Source: Sva-07 sp963728195
GTDB lineage: Bacteria; Actinomycetota; Acidimicrobiia; Acidimicrobiales; Ilumatobacteraceae
Length of the DNA stretch: 64,000 nucleotides
Assembly (NCBI GenBank): GCA_963728195.1
Contig: CAVSIX010000017.1
Span: 186,001 to 250,000 of the forward strand
Direction of reading: 5' to 3'
Below the pieces are notes generated by a model. That model was not told where the DNA came from, did not search any database, and saw nothing but the letters and a program-made list of their open reading frames with translations. A program made the position numbers and the translations under genes. How positions within the stretch are numbered: position 1 is the first letter of the stretch; the number at the start of each line of letters is the position of its first letter. Positions 27,625 to 35,214 of the stretch are shown in pieces.

Positions 27625-27788
27625 GAGATATCACTTCCTGATTTTTCTGTTGTGGACCGGCGGATGCCGATAGTCGGATCGTACGCCGATCGGGTGTGCC
27701 GCGCCTCCCCCGCCCGGTCCTGCGCACCGCACCGCAGCGGACCTGTACGGTTCCCCGGGCCCGGGTCTCCGCAAAACCGAGTGGCTTC

Positions 27789-27806
27789 GTGACATCTGGT
27801 CACCAG
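27789..27806. promoter_or_regulatory. Nested dyad upstream of the nitronate monooxygenase-like gene
   Basis: GTGAC-ATCTG-GTCAC (27789-27803) overlaps the 11-bp palindrome CTGGTCACCAG (27796-27806). It lies 43 nt before the start codon of the gene at 27849 and is a candidate operator. The rest of the 224-bp gap shows no clear promoter hexamers. Confidence 0.4.
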
Positions 27807-27848
27807 CGGCCACAATGACGAAAGACACCGTTCGACGAGGAGATACCG

Positions 27849-28994
27849 ATGAAGACCGCCGCTACGGAGATGCTGGGAATCGAGTTCCCCATCTTCGCGT
27901 TCAGCCATTGCCGTGATGTCGTGGCCGCCGTGTCCAAGGCGGGAGGTCTCGGCGTGCTCGGCGCCGTCGCGCATTCGCCCGAGCAGCTCGAGATCGATCT
28001 GAACTGGATCGAGGAGGAACTCGGCGACCGGCCCTACGGCGTCGATCTGATCGTGCCGGCGAAGTACGCCGGCGACGAGGACGGGGGCTACACGCTCGAC
28101 GACATCCGGGCCCTGATCCCCGATACGCACCGCGAGTTCGTCGACGACATCCTGCGCCGCTACGACGTGCCCGAGTTCCCGCCCGACGAGGAACGTTCGT
28201 CGGGTCGATCGACTGCCGGCCACGGCGGCATCGCACCGTTCAGCGCCGCGGCTGCAGGTCCGCAGTTGGAGATCGCGCTGGCCCACCGTACGGCGTTCGT
28301 CGCCAACGCGCTCGGCCCGCCACCGCAGTTCCTGATCGACCGGGTGAAGGAGGAGGGCAGGCTGATCGGCGCGCTCGCCGGACGCCCGGTCCACGCCGAG
28401 CGGCATCAGGCGGCCGGCGTCGACATCATCATCGCTCAGGGCTCCGAAGCCGGCGGGCACACCGGCGAGATCGGCTCGATGGTGCTGATCCCCGAGATCG
28501 TCGATGCGGTCGACATCCCGGTGCTCGGTGCCGGTGGCATCGGGCGCGGGCGCCAGATGGCGGCCGCGATGGCACTCGGAGCGCAGGGCGTCTGGTGCGG
28601 ATCGGTGTGGTTGACCACCGACGAGGCCGAGACGCATCCGGTCGTCAAGGAGAAGTTCCTCGCCGCGACGTCGGCCGACACGATCCGGTCGCGGTCGCTG
28701 ACGGGCAAGCATGCTCGGATGTTGAAGTCGGCGTGGACCGAGGAGTGGGACCGCGCCGACACGCCCGACCCGCTGGGCATGCCGTTGCAGCCGATCCTCA
28801 CGAACGAGGCCCAGGCGAGGATCAACCGCGCGGCATACACCCACGGATCGGGCGCCGAGAAGCTCGCGAACTACTTCGTCGGCCAGATCGTGGGCACGAT
28901 GAACCAGTCGAAGCCGGCCGGCCAGGTCGTGATCGACATGGTCACCGAGTTCATCGACGCCGTCGAATCCCTCGCCAAGCAACTCGAGTACTGA
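27849..28994 (+). CDS. Nitronate monooxygenase-like FMN protein
   Basis: A 381-residue TIM-barrel flavoprotein of the NMO/2-nitropropane dioxygenase family, which oxidises nitronates such as propionate-3-nitronate. Family features are the N-terminal IEFPIFAFSHCRDVVAAVSKAGGLGVLGA, AQGSEAGGHTG (phosphate loop and His) and VLGAGGIGRGRQMAAAMALGAQGVWCGS for FMN phosphate binding. An insertion around residues 75-125 (DTHREFVDDILRRYDVPEF) is characteristic of the long actinobacterial subgroup, in which true nitronate activity is unproven. GAGGAG lies 7 nt before the ATG. An R2 palindrome begins 17 nt after the stop. Confidence 0.87.
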   Translation: MKTAATEMLGIEFPIFAFSHCRDVVAAVSKAGGLGVLGAVAHSPEQLEIDLNWIEEELGDRPYGVDLIVPAKYAGDEDGGYTLDDIRALIPDTHREFVDDILRRYDVPEFPPDEERSSGRSTAGHGGIAPFSAAAAGPQLEIALAHRTAFVANALGPPPQFLIDRVKEEGRLIGALAGRPVHAERHQAAGVDIIIAQGSEAGGHTGEIGSMVLIPEIVDAVDIPVLGAGGIGRGRQMAAAMALGAQGVWCGSVWLTTDEAETHPVVKEKFLAATSADTIRSRSLTGKHARMLKSAWTEEWDRADTPDPLGMPLQPILTNEAQARINRAAYTHGSGAEKLANYFVGQIVGTMNQSKPAGQVVIDMVTEFIDAVESLAKQLEY

Positions 28995-29010
28995 GCCGAC
29001 CGGCCAGCGC

Positions 29011-29064
29011 ACGTTTGCGTTGCATTCCGTGTGGGGCGGCCCACCGGAAATGCCACACCAACGG
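29011..29064. repeat. R2 palindromic element, copy A
   Basis: A 54-bp imperfect inverted repeat; left end ACGTTTGCGTTGCATTCC, right end CCGGAAATGCCACACCAACG. Three relatives are at 31953-32004, 43791-43846 and 58025-58076. Copy A is in the opposite orientation to those at 31953 and 58025. It lies 17 nt after the nitronate monooxygenase-like gene. It shares the 332-bp gap 28995-29326 only with the gene remnant at 29103-29270. Confidence 0.8.
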
Positions 29065-29102
29065 GAGAACCGGTTCGATCGGCGGTGCGTTGGTCGATCA
29101 GG

Positions 29103-29270
29103 TCAGTCGGAGCAGAGACAGAACGGGTGACCAGCGGGGTCGAGGAACACCCTGAACGTCTCGCCGGGTTGGTGTTCGTGCTTGACCGCTCCCAGCGCCA
29201 CCACCGCCGCCTCGCCCTCGTCGAGGTCGTCCACGTCGATGGCGACGACGGGAAAGCGGGCGATGGCCAT
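29103..29270 (-). pseudogene. Remnant of a VOC (glyoxalase-like) protein, C-terminal half only
   Basis: A 55-codon open frame whose product reads MAIARFPVVAIDVDDLDEGE and ends PAGHPFCLCSD. It fits the second half of a one-domain Glyoxalase_6-type protein, including the conserved VDDLD...ALGA and PGETFRVFLDPAGHPFCL segments. The first half of the domain is missing: the DNA before the ATG has no coding continuity and soon meets stops. It is most simply a truncated gene left after deletion. A short functional protein cannot be excluded. Confidence 0.6.
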
Positions 29271-29326
29271 CACGCGGACGCTACCGCGGCATCATCTGCG
29301 CGTGCCCTGGACGCCGACGTCGTCGA

Positions 29327-30088
29327 CTACTTCGGGGCGAACCGGGTGCCGGCGTCGAGGCGGATCGTGTCGCCGTTGAGCATCGGGTTCTCGATGATTG
29401 CGATGGCAAGTCGGGCGTACTCGTCGGGGCGGCCCAGTCGCTTCGGGAACGCGGCGTCCTTGGTGAGGTTGGCGGCGCGGTCCTCGGTGACGCCGGCCGT
29501 GAGCCCCGTCGCGAACAGACTCGGGGCGATCGTGTTGACCCGGATGCCGAGCGAGCCGAGATCGCGCGCCATCGTGAGCGTCATCCCGGCGATGCCCGCC
29601 TTGGCGGCGGTGTAGGCGACCTGGCCGATCTGCCCCTCGAATGCGGCGATCGAGGCGGTGTTGATCAGCACGCCACGCTCGCCGTCCTCGTTCGGTTCTC
29701 CCTTCGCCATGTGCGCAGCACACAGGCGGTTGGTGTTGAACGTGCCGATCAGATTCAGGTCGATGACAGCACGGAAGTCGTCGAGGTCGAACGGTCCGCT
29801 GCGCCCGAGCGTGCGTCCCGCCTTGCCTCCGCCGGCGGTGTTGACCGCCACGTGCAACCCCCCGAGCGCTTCGACCGCCTCGTCGATCACCACGGCGATC
29901 CCGTCGAAGTCGAGCACGTTCGTCGGATGCCAGGTGCCGCCGAGCGCATCGGCCACCTCGGCACCGGCGGACTCCGCGCGGTCGAGGATCGCCACCGAAC
30001 CTCCACCCGCTGCGATCCGCTCGGCCGTCGCTCGTGCGAACCCCGATGCGCCTCCGATGATGATCGCTTTCAGTCCCTGGATCTCCAT
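29327..30088 (-). CDS. Short-chain dehydrogenase/reductase, 3-hydroxyacyl-CoA dehydrogenase type II-like
   Basis: A 253-residue classical SDR. The cofactor motif is GGASGFARATAERIAAGGG, with Asp in AILDRAES favouring NAD over NADP. The catalytic Ser is in INTASIAAFEGQ and the YTAAKAG motif supplies Tyr and Lys. The sequence resembles the 17-beta-HSD10/3-hydroxy-2-methylbutyryl-CoA dehydrogenase group, recognisable by AFEGQIGQVAYTAAKAGIAGMTL. Such enzymes oxidise hydroxyacyl-CoAs in branched-chain amino-acid or fatty-acid breakdown. The ATG at 30088 is preceded by GAGAGGG. Confidence 0.88.
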   Translation of the reverse strand: MEIQGLKAIIIGGASGFARATAERIAAGGGSVAILDRAESAGAEVADALGGTWHPTNVLDFDGIAVVIDEAVEALGGLHVAVNTAGGGKAGRTLGRSGPFDLDDFRAVIDLNLIGTFNTNRLCAAHMAKGEPNEDGERGVLINTASIAAFEGQIGQVAYTAAKAGIAGMTLTMARDLGSLGIRVNTIAPSLFATGLTAGVTEDRAANLTKDAAFPKRLGRPDEYARLAIAIIENPMLNGDTIRLDAGTRFAPK

Positions 30089-30149
30089 GTGACGGTGCCC
30101 TCTCGTGTCGGTGGTCGAAGCGGCAACGTATCGACTGCGGGCAACCGCC

Positions 30150-30187
30150 CCCGAACGGAGCGGCCCGACAGGACCACTCCGTTCGGG
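30150..30187. terminator. Hairpin with perfect 11-bp stem
   Basis: CCCGAACGGAG (30150-30160) pairs exactly with CTCCGTTCGGG (30177-30187) around a 16-nt loop. It lies just beyond the end of the minus-strand VOC transcript and 62 nt before the SDR start. There is no U-run, so it would be an intrinsic terminator of the GC-rich actinobacterial type, or a processing signal. Confidence 0.65.
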
Positions 30188-30194
30188 TAGGGCG

Positions 30195-30359
30195 TCAGAC
30201 CGCGAAGTTCCAGCGCTTGCCACGCAGGCGCCCGGTGACCGTCGTCGAGTGGACGGTGCCGTCGACCTCCACGTCGAAGGTGACGTCATCGCCCGCGAGG
30301 TCGAAACGGCGCGGCAGGGTCGCACCGACCCGGAAGTCCCAACCCTCCCCGGCTCCGAA
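30195..30359 (-). pseudogene. Coding-like frame of 54 codons directly after the VOC stop, no start codon
   Basis: Immediately after the TGA of the VOC gene the same frame stays open for 54 codons to a TGA at 30195-30197. Codon use is strongly G/C at third positions and the translation is protein-like (GWDFRVGATLPRRFDLAGDD, then ending RLRGKRWNFAV). No ATG, GTG or TTG start is available before residue 30. The VOC protein itself ends normally at SEPAPGYDR, so a frameshift in that gene is unlikely. It may be the 3' remnant of a deleted gene or a stop-codon read-through tail. I do not recognise the family. Confidence 0.45.
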
Positions 30360-31349
30360 TCAGCGGTCGTAGCCGGGTGCGGGCTCGCTGAGCTTGAACA
30401 CGACACCCTGGTCGTCCTCGCAGATCGCCTCACGGCCGGAGTCGTAGGCGTTCACCTCGACGACGGTGCCTCCGGCGATGCGCACCCGCTCGACGGCATC
30501 GTCGAAGTCCCGCGCGGTGAACCACATCTGGATCTCCCCCGGTGCGGTGTCTCCGAACGGGTTCGTCGTCGCACGCAGACCGATCGGCATGTCGGTGTTG
30601 GTCACGTGCTTGCCTCCGTGGTCCTGATCTCTGAACTCCCAGCCCAGCACGGCACCGTAGAACGCTGCGCCGCGCTCGACGTCGGCGGTCGTCAGCGTCA
30701 AGTAGTACGGCTCCGACGGGGTACGACGAGCGGCGGTCTGCTCGACGTCGTACACCGGTGTGCCGACGTTCCAACGATGGCCGAACGGGTCGACGATCCA
30801 GGCACTGCGCGAACCGTGCGCCTTCTCGATCGGACGCTGCACGACGGCACCGCCGCGCTGGGCTCGGTCGACGAACTGCTCGACCGCGGCCACCTGCACC
30901 ACGATGCTCACCGAGCTCTGCGATCCGTCGCGGGTTGGCGCAACCACGCCGAGCTGTGGCGCCTCGTCGCTGAGGTAGAACACGGCGCCGGCCAGGTCGA
31001 GTTCGGCGTGACCGACGCGACCCTCCCACGGGATCACGTTGCCGACCGTGGCACCGAAGTACTCGCGGTACCAGTCGAGCGCGGCGTTCGCGTCGTGCAC
31101 GCAGAGGTACGGGGTGATGACCTGGTTCATCGTGTTGCTCCTTTCGCTGAGCGGATTCGCGAGCGAGTTGGTGAGGGACGTGTCGGCGTCGGGCGGTGCG
31201 GCCCGGGAAGTGAGCGCGACGGTGACCCGGTCGGGGCGCTCACCGAGTGCTCGTCGCAGCCGTGCTCGTAGACGGGCGGCGAACACCGGATCGACGACCT
31301 CGTCGGTCGTCGCATGGAGGAGCTCGAACGGGTCGCCTTGCTCGGTCAT
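30360..31349 (-). CDS. Two-domain VOC family protein with sigma-associated N-terminal extension
   Basis: A 329-residue protein. Residues 1-73 form an Arg-rich helical extension (DPVFAARLRARLRRAL). Residues 74-195 form a PhnB-like VOC domain beginning QVITPYLCVHDANAALDWYREYFGA, and residues 205-329 form a second VOC domain ending KLSEPAPGYDR. The ATG at 31349 overlaps the ECF sigma stop (ATGA), and this N-terminal extension is a feature I associate with actinobacterial sigma-linked VOC proteins. An internal in-frame ATG at 31130 has a strong AAGGAG 8 nt upstream and exactly precedes the first VOC domain, so a 256-residue short form may also be made. Substrate unknown. Confidence 0.82.
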   Translation of the reverse strand: MTEQGDPFELLHATTDEVVDPVFAARLRARLRRALGERPDRVTVALTSRAAPPDADTSLTNSLANPLSERSNTMNQVITPYLCVHDANAALDWYREYFGATVGNVIPWEGRVGHAELDLAGAVFYLSDEAPQLGVVAPTRDGSQSSVSIVVQVAAVEQFVDRAQRGGAVVQRPIEKAHGSRSAWIVDPFGHRWNVGTPVYDVEQTAARRTPSEPYYLTLTTADVERGAAFYGAVLGWEFRDQDHGGKHVTNTDMPIGLRATTNPFGDTAPGEIQMWFTARDFDDAVERVRIAGGTVVEVNAYDSGREAICEDDQGVVFKLSEPAPGYDR

Positions 31350-31885
31350 GACGTACCTCCGTGCTGCTGTTCGTACACGATGCGGAAACGTCGGCGGGCG
31401 CGCACGAGCAACGTCTCGGTCGCCTCGACGCTGCGGCCGAGATGAGCAGCGACGTCGGGAACCGCCAGCCCGTCGAAGTAGCGCAGTGCCAGGGCGGATC
31501 GGTGGTGGGCTCCGAGTTCGGCCATCACCTGACCGACGAGCTGCTGATCGATGACCGCATCCCAGTCGTCGAAGTTGTCCGACGCGCGCTCGTCGGCGAT
31601 GCGCTCGTCGAGGTGGTCGGGTCGAGGCCGGCGCGCCCCGCGACGCCATTCGTCGAGGAGCTTGTGGCGAGCGATGCCGATCAACCACGCCACCGTCACC
31701 TCGTCGACCCGTCCTCGGCGGATCTGGCCGACGGCGGCGAGGAACGTCTCGGCCGTGAGGTCCTCGGCCAGCGCACTGCCACCGCACCTCGCCCGCAGAT
31801 ATCCGAACACCTCGCCGACGGCGTCGTCGTAGATCGCCAGCAGCGTCGCGCCGTGGTCGATCGTCGGTGGTGGCGTCCCCATCAT
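31346..31885 (-). CDS. ECF-type RNA polymerase sigma factor
   Basis: A 179-residue extracytoplasmic-function sigma factor. Region 2 is seen as YDDAVGEVFGYLRARCGGSALAEDLTAETFLAAVGQI and VAWLIGIARHKLLDEWRR. Region 4 is LGAHHRSALALRYFDGLAVPDVAAHLGRSVEATETLLVRARRRF. No anti-sigma factor with a membrane helix is adjacent; the coupled downstream gene is a VOC protein, as in ECF families where a VOC or similar domain protein replaces the anti-sigma factor. Tandem ATG codons at 31885 and 31882 are both possible starts. It diverges from the geranylgeranyl reductase gene. Confidence 0.9.
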   Translation of the reverse strand: MMGTPPPTIDHGATLLAIYDDAVGEVFGYLRARCGGSALAEDLTAETFLAAVGQIRRGRVDEVTVAWLIGIARHKLLDEWRRGARRPRPDHLDERIADERASDNFDDWDAVIDQQLVGQVMAELGAHHRSALALRYFDGLAVPDVAAHLGRSVEATETLLVRARRRFRIVYEQQHGGTS

Positions 31886-31952
31886 TCACATCATCGTCGT
31901 CAGCCACCGAACTCCGACACCCCCGTTCGCCGCGCTCCTCGATGTTTCTCGT

Positions 31953-32004
31953 CGTTCGTGTGCGGATTCCGGTGGGCCGGTTCGCCTGGAATGCAACACA
32001 AACG
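31953..32004. repeat. R2 palindromic element, copy C
   Basis: A 52-bp imperfect inverted repeat beginning CGTTCGTGTGCGGATTCCGG and ending GGAATGCAACACAAACG. It is in the same orientation as the 58025 copy. It lies in the divergent gap between the ECF sigma gene (start 31885) and the reductase gene (start 32075), about 70 bp from each start, so in this context it cannot be a simple 3'-end terminator. Confidence 0.8.
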
Positions 32005-32074
32005 TCGATGTCGGCCCGGTGACTTCGGGCGCTCGACGGTGCTTTTCCGTCCGCGTTCCGGCAGCGTTGTCGCA

Positions 32075-33301
32075 GTGAGTTCCGAACGAGTCGACATCGC
32101 CGTCATCGGTGCGGGTCCCGCGGGGGCAGCGACGGCGATCCAGGCAGCGCGCTCGGGCGCCAAGGTGATCGTGTTCGAGAAGGGTCCGCACGGCCGCGAC
32201 AAGGTGTGCGGCGACGGACTCACCCCGCGTGCCGTCGGGGCGTTGAACGAACTGAAGATCCCACTCGACGACGCCCACCACATCCGCGGCCTGCGGATGA
32301 TCGCCGGCAAGCAGATACGCGAGCTCGACTGGCCGACCACCGATCGCTTCCCGAACCACGGGGCGGTGTGGCCCCGACGCCGACTCGACGCCGCGCTCAT
32401 GGACGCCGCCGTGGAGGCGGGCGCCGACATCGTCTACGAGACCGAGGCGACGCCGGTGATCGGCGACGACGGTCGCGTCACCGGTGTCGAGGCGAACGGA
32501 CGCCGCATCGACGCCGACCTCACCGTCATCGCCGCCGGCGCACAGGGTGCGGTCGCCCGCAAGCTCGGCGCCGACCGGGTGCCCGACGAGCCGTTCGGCC
32601 TGGCGATCCGCACCTACGCCCCGACGCCGCGCCACACCGATTCGCACCTCGAAGCGTGCCTGTCGCTGAAGGACGAGCGCGGCACCGCAGTCCCCGGCTA
32701 CGGCTGGATGTTCCCGGCCGGCGACGGCACGGTCAACATCGGTGTCGGAGCGCTGTCGACGATGAAGGGGTTCAAGAAACTGAACCTGAACACGCTGCTC
32801 GAGGCCTACCGCCACCTGGTGCAGGACGACTGGGACCTCGGGCCCAACCTCGAGCGGCCGCGGGCGTGGCGCCTTCCGATGTCGACGCAGCGCCGCCACG
32901 GGCCGGGTTGGGTCGCAATCGGCGACGCTGCCGGGCTCGTCAACCCGATGAACGGTGAGGGCATCGACTACGGACTGGAGTCGGGCATGCTCGCCGCCGA
33001 CCTGTTCCTCGACGATCCCGCCACGGCGCCGGTCCGCTACGACGAGCTCGTCGGCGAACGCTTCGACGCCTTCTTGCGCACAGGACGGCGATTCTCGTTC
33101 CTGATCGGACATCCCTGGATCCTGAAGCCGGGCCTGCGGCTGTCGGTGAGCACGGACGCCATCGCCAACATCACCCTCGCCGTGATGGGCAATCTCGTCG
33201 ACAACACCACCCCCGGCGCCGCTGGCCGCGTGCTCTCGGTCGCCGACAAGGCGCTCGGACTCGCCGACCCCATCCTCCGCAAGACGCGCGCCACCGCCTG
33301 A
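32075..33301 (+). CDS. Geranylgeranyl reductase family FAD-dependent oxidoreductase
   Basis: A 408-residue flavoprotein. The N-terminal dinucleotide motif is IAVIGAGPAGAATAIQAARSGAKVIVFEKG, followed by KVCGDGLTPRAV, the CG-G pattern of the geranylgeranyl reductase (ChlP/MenJ) family. The second FAD motif is WVAIGDAAGLVNPMNGEGIDYGLESG. It saturates isoprenoid chains, most likely of menaquinone or lipids, in the membrane. The GTG at 32075 sits directly before the beta strand of the FAD fold. Two R3 hairpins follow the stop. Confidence 0.9.
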   Translation: MSSERVDIAVIGAGPAGAATAIQAARSGAKVIVFEKGPHGRDKVCGDGLTPRAVGALNELKIPLDDAHHIRGLRMIAGKQIRELDWPTTDRFPNHGAVWPRRRLDAALMDAAVEAGADIVYETEATPVIGDDGRVTGVEANGRRIDADLTVIAAGAQGAVARKLGADRVPDEPFGLAIRTYAPTPRHTDSHLEACLSLKDERGTAVPGYGWMFPAGDGTVNIGVGALSTMKGFKKLNLNTLLEAYRHLVQDDWDLGPNLERPRAWRLPMSTQRRHGPGWVAIGDAAGLVNPMNGEGIDYGLESGMLAADLFLDDPATAPVRYDELVGERFDAFLRTGRRFSFLIGHPWILKPGLRLSVSTDAIANITLAVMGNLVDNTTPGAAGRVLSVADKALGLADPILRKTRATA

Positions 33302-33324
33302 CACCATCCACCGGTGGTCGCCTC

Positions 33325-33364
33325 CGATGAGCGAAGCGACCGGATGCCGGCTCTTCGCTCATCG
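33325..33364. repeat. R3 40-bp hairpin, copy 1
   Basis: CGATGAGCGAAG (33325-33336) pairs perfectly with CTTCGCTCATCG (33353-33364), 12 bp. The 16-nt loop contains CCGG twice and could extend the structure. It lies between the convergent reductase and LLM genes, 24 nt after the reductase stop, and probably acts as a bidirectional terminator with copy 2. Confidence 0.8.
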
Positions 33365-33385
33365 ACAGCACGCCGACCGCCTCAC

Positions 33386-33425
33386 CGGTGAGCGAACCGC
33401 CCACAGAGCGGCCTTTCGCTCATCG
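33386..33425. repeat. R3 40-bp hairpin, copy 2
   Basis: A second element of exactly 40 bp, beginning 61 bp after the start of copy 1. CGGTGAGCGAA pairs with TTCGCTCATCG with one G-T wobble, and an inner CCGC/GCGG pair replaces the CCGG loop of copy 1. The stem sequence is kept while the loop has diverged. It ends 30 bp before the end of the LLM gene. Confidence 0.78.
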
Positions 33426-33454
33426 CACGAGAGGGACGACGCTGGTGCGACACC

Positions 33455-34369
33455 TCAGCGCAGGGCGCGCAGCACGGGTTCGAAGTCGTCGAGTTCTCGC
33501 ACGGCGAAGTAGCTGATGCCCCACCGCTCGTTGCAGGTCATCATGTGCAGCACGATCTCGTCGACCGAGCCGATCAACAGGTACGGCGTCGAGGCGGCGT
33601 CGTCCATCGTCAGGCCCTCGACACGGTCGACCACCTTCGCCAACGCCGCTTCGCGATCGTCGGTGATCTGGACGACCTGCACCATCGCGTTGAACTCGAT
33701 GTCGTCGAATCGCACGCCGGCGCCGACGCGCACCTGCTCGATCTGATCGTCGAGGTGCTGGGTCGACCACTTGACCTCGTGGCTGTGGCCATCGTCCCTC
33801 GTGCGGCCGAGACCCTGGAGCCCGACGACATCGGCGTGGCGCCCGGCGTGGGCGAGCAGCGCCGCACCGTTCCCGCCGACGAGGATCGGCAGACGCTCCT
33901 GTTCGGCGCGGTCGATTCGTGCGCGGTCGATGCGGTAGTGCTCGCCGTCGTGATCCACGCCGTTGCCGTCGAGGAGGTCACGGATGATCTCGACGCTCTC
34001 GGCCAGGCGGCGCTTGCGATCCGAGGGCGCCGACCGTTCGACGCCGGTCGCGTCGTATTCGGACGGGGTGTGACCGGCGCCGAGGCCGAGCTCGAACCGG
34101 CCGTGCGACAGACGGTCGATTGTCGACGCCTCCCACGCGAGCTGCACCGGGTTGCGCATGTCGTTGTTCAACACGAGGGTGCCGAGCCGGATCCGTTCGG
34201 TCACGGCCGCGATCGTCGCCAGCGTCGGCATCGGCGCCCAACCGGGTCCGACATGGTCGGCGGCCACGACGACGTCGAATCCCAATTCCTCGGCGCGGAC
34301 CGCCGCAGCGACCGGATCACCCTCGATTCGTGCCGACAGCTGGTGCCCGACCCGTAGCCGTCGTGTCAT
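33455..34369 (-). CDS. F420-dependent LLM-class oxidoreductase
   Basis: A 304-residue luciferase-like monooxygenase-fold protein. The beginning, RVGHQLSARIEGDPVAAAVRAEELGFDVVVAADHVGPGWAPMPTLATIAAVTERIRLGTLVLNNDMRNPVQLAWEASTIDRLSHGRFELGLGAGH, follows the F420-binding LLM pattern, with the non-prolyl cis-peptide region and GRFELGLGAG. It resembles the TIGR03621 subgroup. The substrate is unknown. F420 use supports the actinobacterial assignment. It is a single gene, convergent with the reductase and separated from the ABC operon by 83 bp holding only a weak GTCACG/CGTGAC dyad. Confidence 0.88.
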   Translation of the reverse strand: MTRRLRVGHQLSARIEGDPVAAAVRAEELGFDVVVAADHVGPGWAPMPTLATIAAVTERIRLGTLVLNNDMRNPVQLAWEASTIDRLSHGRFELGLGAGHTPSEYDATGVERSAPSDRKRRLAESVEIIRDLLDGNGVDHDGEHYRIDRARIDRAEQERLPILVGGNGAALLAHAGRHADVVGLQGLGRTRDDGHSHEVKWSTQHLDDQIEQVRVGAGVRFDDIEFNAMVQVVQITDDREAALAKVVDRVEGLTMDDAASTPYLLIGSVDEIVLHMMTCNERWGISYFAVRELDDFEPVLRALR

Positions 34370-34452
34370 GCCGTCACATTAGGCCGAGCACGGTCAGCCG
34401 CTCAGTGTCACGTTCGACCCGGCACAGCGTGACCCGCAGTGCGACATCCCGG

Positions 34453-35214
34453 TCAGTCGATGTCCTGGTTGGAGAGTCGCCAGGACGCGATCACGAGCGC
34501 GACGACGGCGACGACGAGCGGAACGATCACGGCGGTCGCCAGCGAGAAATCGGCGAGGTCGAGATCGGCGCCCGTGCGATCGACGAGGATCGAGCGGGTG
34601 TACTTGCGCAGTGCGATCCGGGCCACGCCGGCGCCGGCCTGGGCGACGAAACCCTCCCAGATCAGGATGTAGGCAAGCCCCCACACGATGAACCGCTTCA
34701 ACCACACGCCGAAGAGCGTGAAGACGCCGACGTAGGCGATCAGGCCGACGACGGTGGCCACCAGCGTGCCGGCGACGATGCCATTGCCGGCACCGGTGAG
34801 GATCGCCGCAGCGACGATCGGCACGATCGTGATCGGTGCGACCAGCGTCGCCGCAGCCAGTGCGGCACCGAGCACGATCGGCCACCGGTCCATCGGTCGC
34901 AACCACAGATACACCAGCGTCTTGTCGTCGCGGAGGTCGCCGATGGCTGCCCCGGCGAACACGAGCGACACGACGGGGAGCACCAGGCCGAGGCCGACGC
35001 TGGCGATCAATCGAACCGAGTCGTCGAGCGACGCATCGGCGCTCCCGAGGGCGAACCCGGAGATCGGTGCCACGAGTGCGAGCAGCGTGAGCCCGATGAT
35101 GCGCGATCGGCTGGTCAACTGACGCAACACCACCCGGTACGACAGCGCCGTCGCGGTGGCCGCCGCGACGTGGCGCGGTGCCTGTTTCCGATCCGGCGCA
35201 GCGGCGACGTTCAT
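34453..35214 (-). CDS. ABC-2 type transporter permease (second pair)
   Basis: A 253-residue membrane protein with six predicted helices, ABC-2-like. After a basic N-terminus it has LLALVAPISGFALG, VGLGLVLPVVSLVFAGAAIGDLRDDKTLVYLWLRPMDR (the coupling-loop region near the second helix), and further pairs to the C-terminus, ending WRLSNQDID. It overlaps the ATPase gene upstream by 4 nt (ATGA) and is the last of a four-gene operon with two ATPases and two permeases. Substrate is unknown; the class includes drug, lipid and polysaccharide exporters. Confidence 0.85.
   Translation of the reverse strand: MNVAAAPDRKQAPRHVAAATATALSYRVVLRQLTSRSRIIGLTLLALVAPISGFALGSADASLDDSVRLIASVGLGLVLPVVSLVFAGAAIGDLRDDKTLVYLWLRPMDRWPIVLGAALAAATLVAPITIVPIVAAAILTGAGNGIVAGTLVATVVGLIAYVGVFTLFGVWLKRFIVWGLAYILIWEGFVAQAGAGVARIALRKYTRSILVDRTGADLDLADFSLATAVIVPLVVAVVALVIASWRLSNQDID

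Noticed and set aside
33325..33425. CRISPR-like direct repeats
   Set aside because: Only two R3 copies 61 bp apart, each an inverted repeat, with no spacer series and no cas genes.
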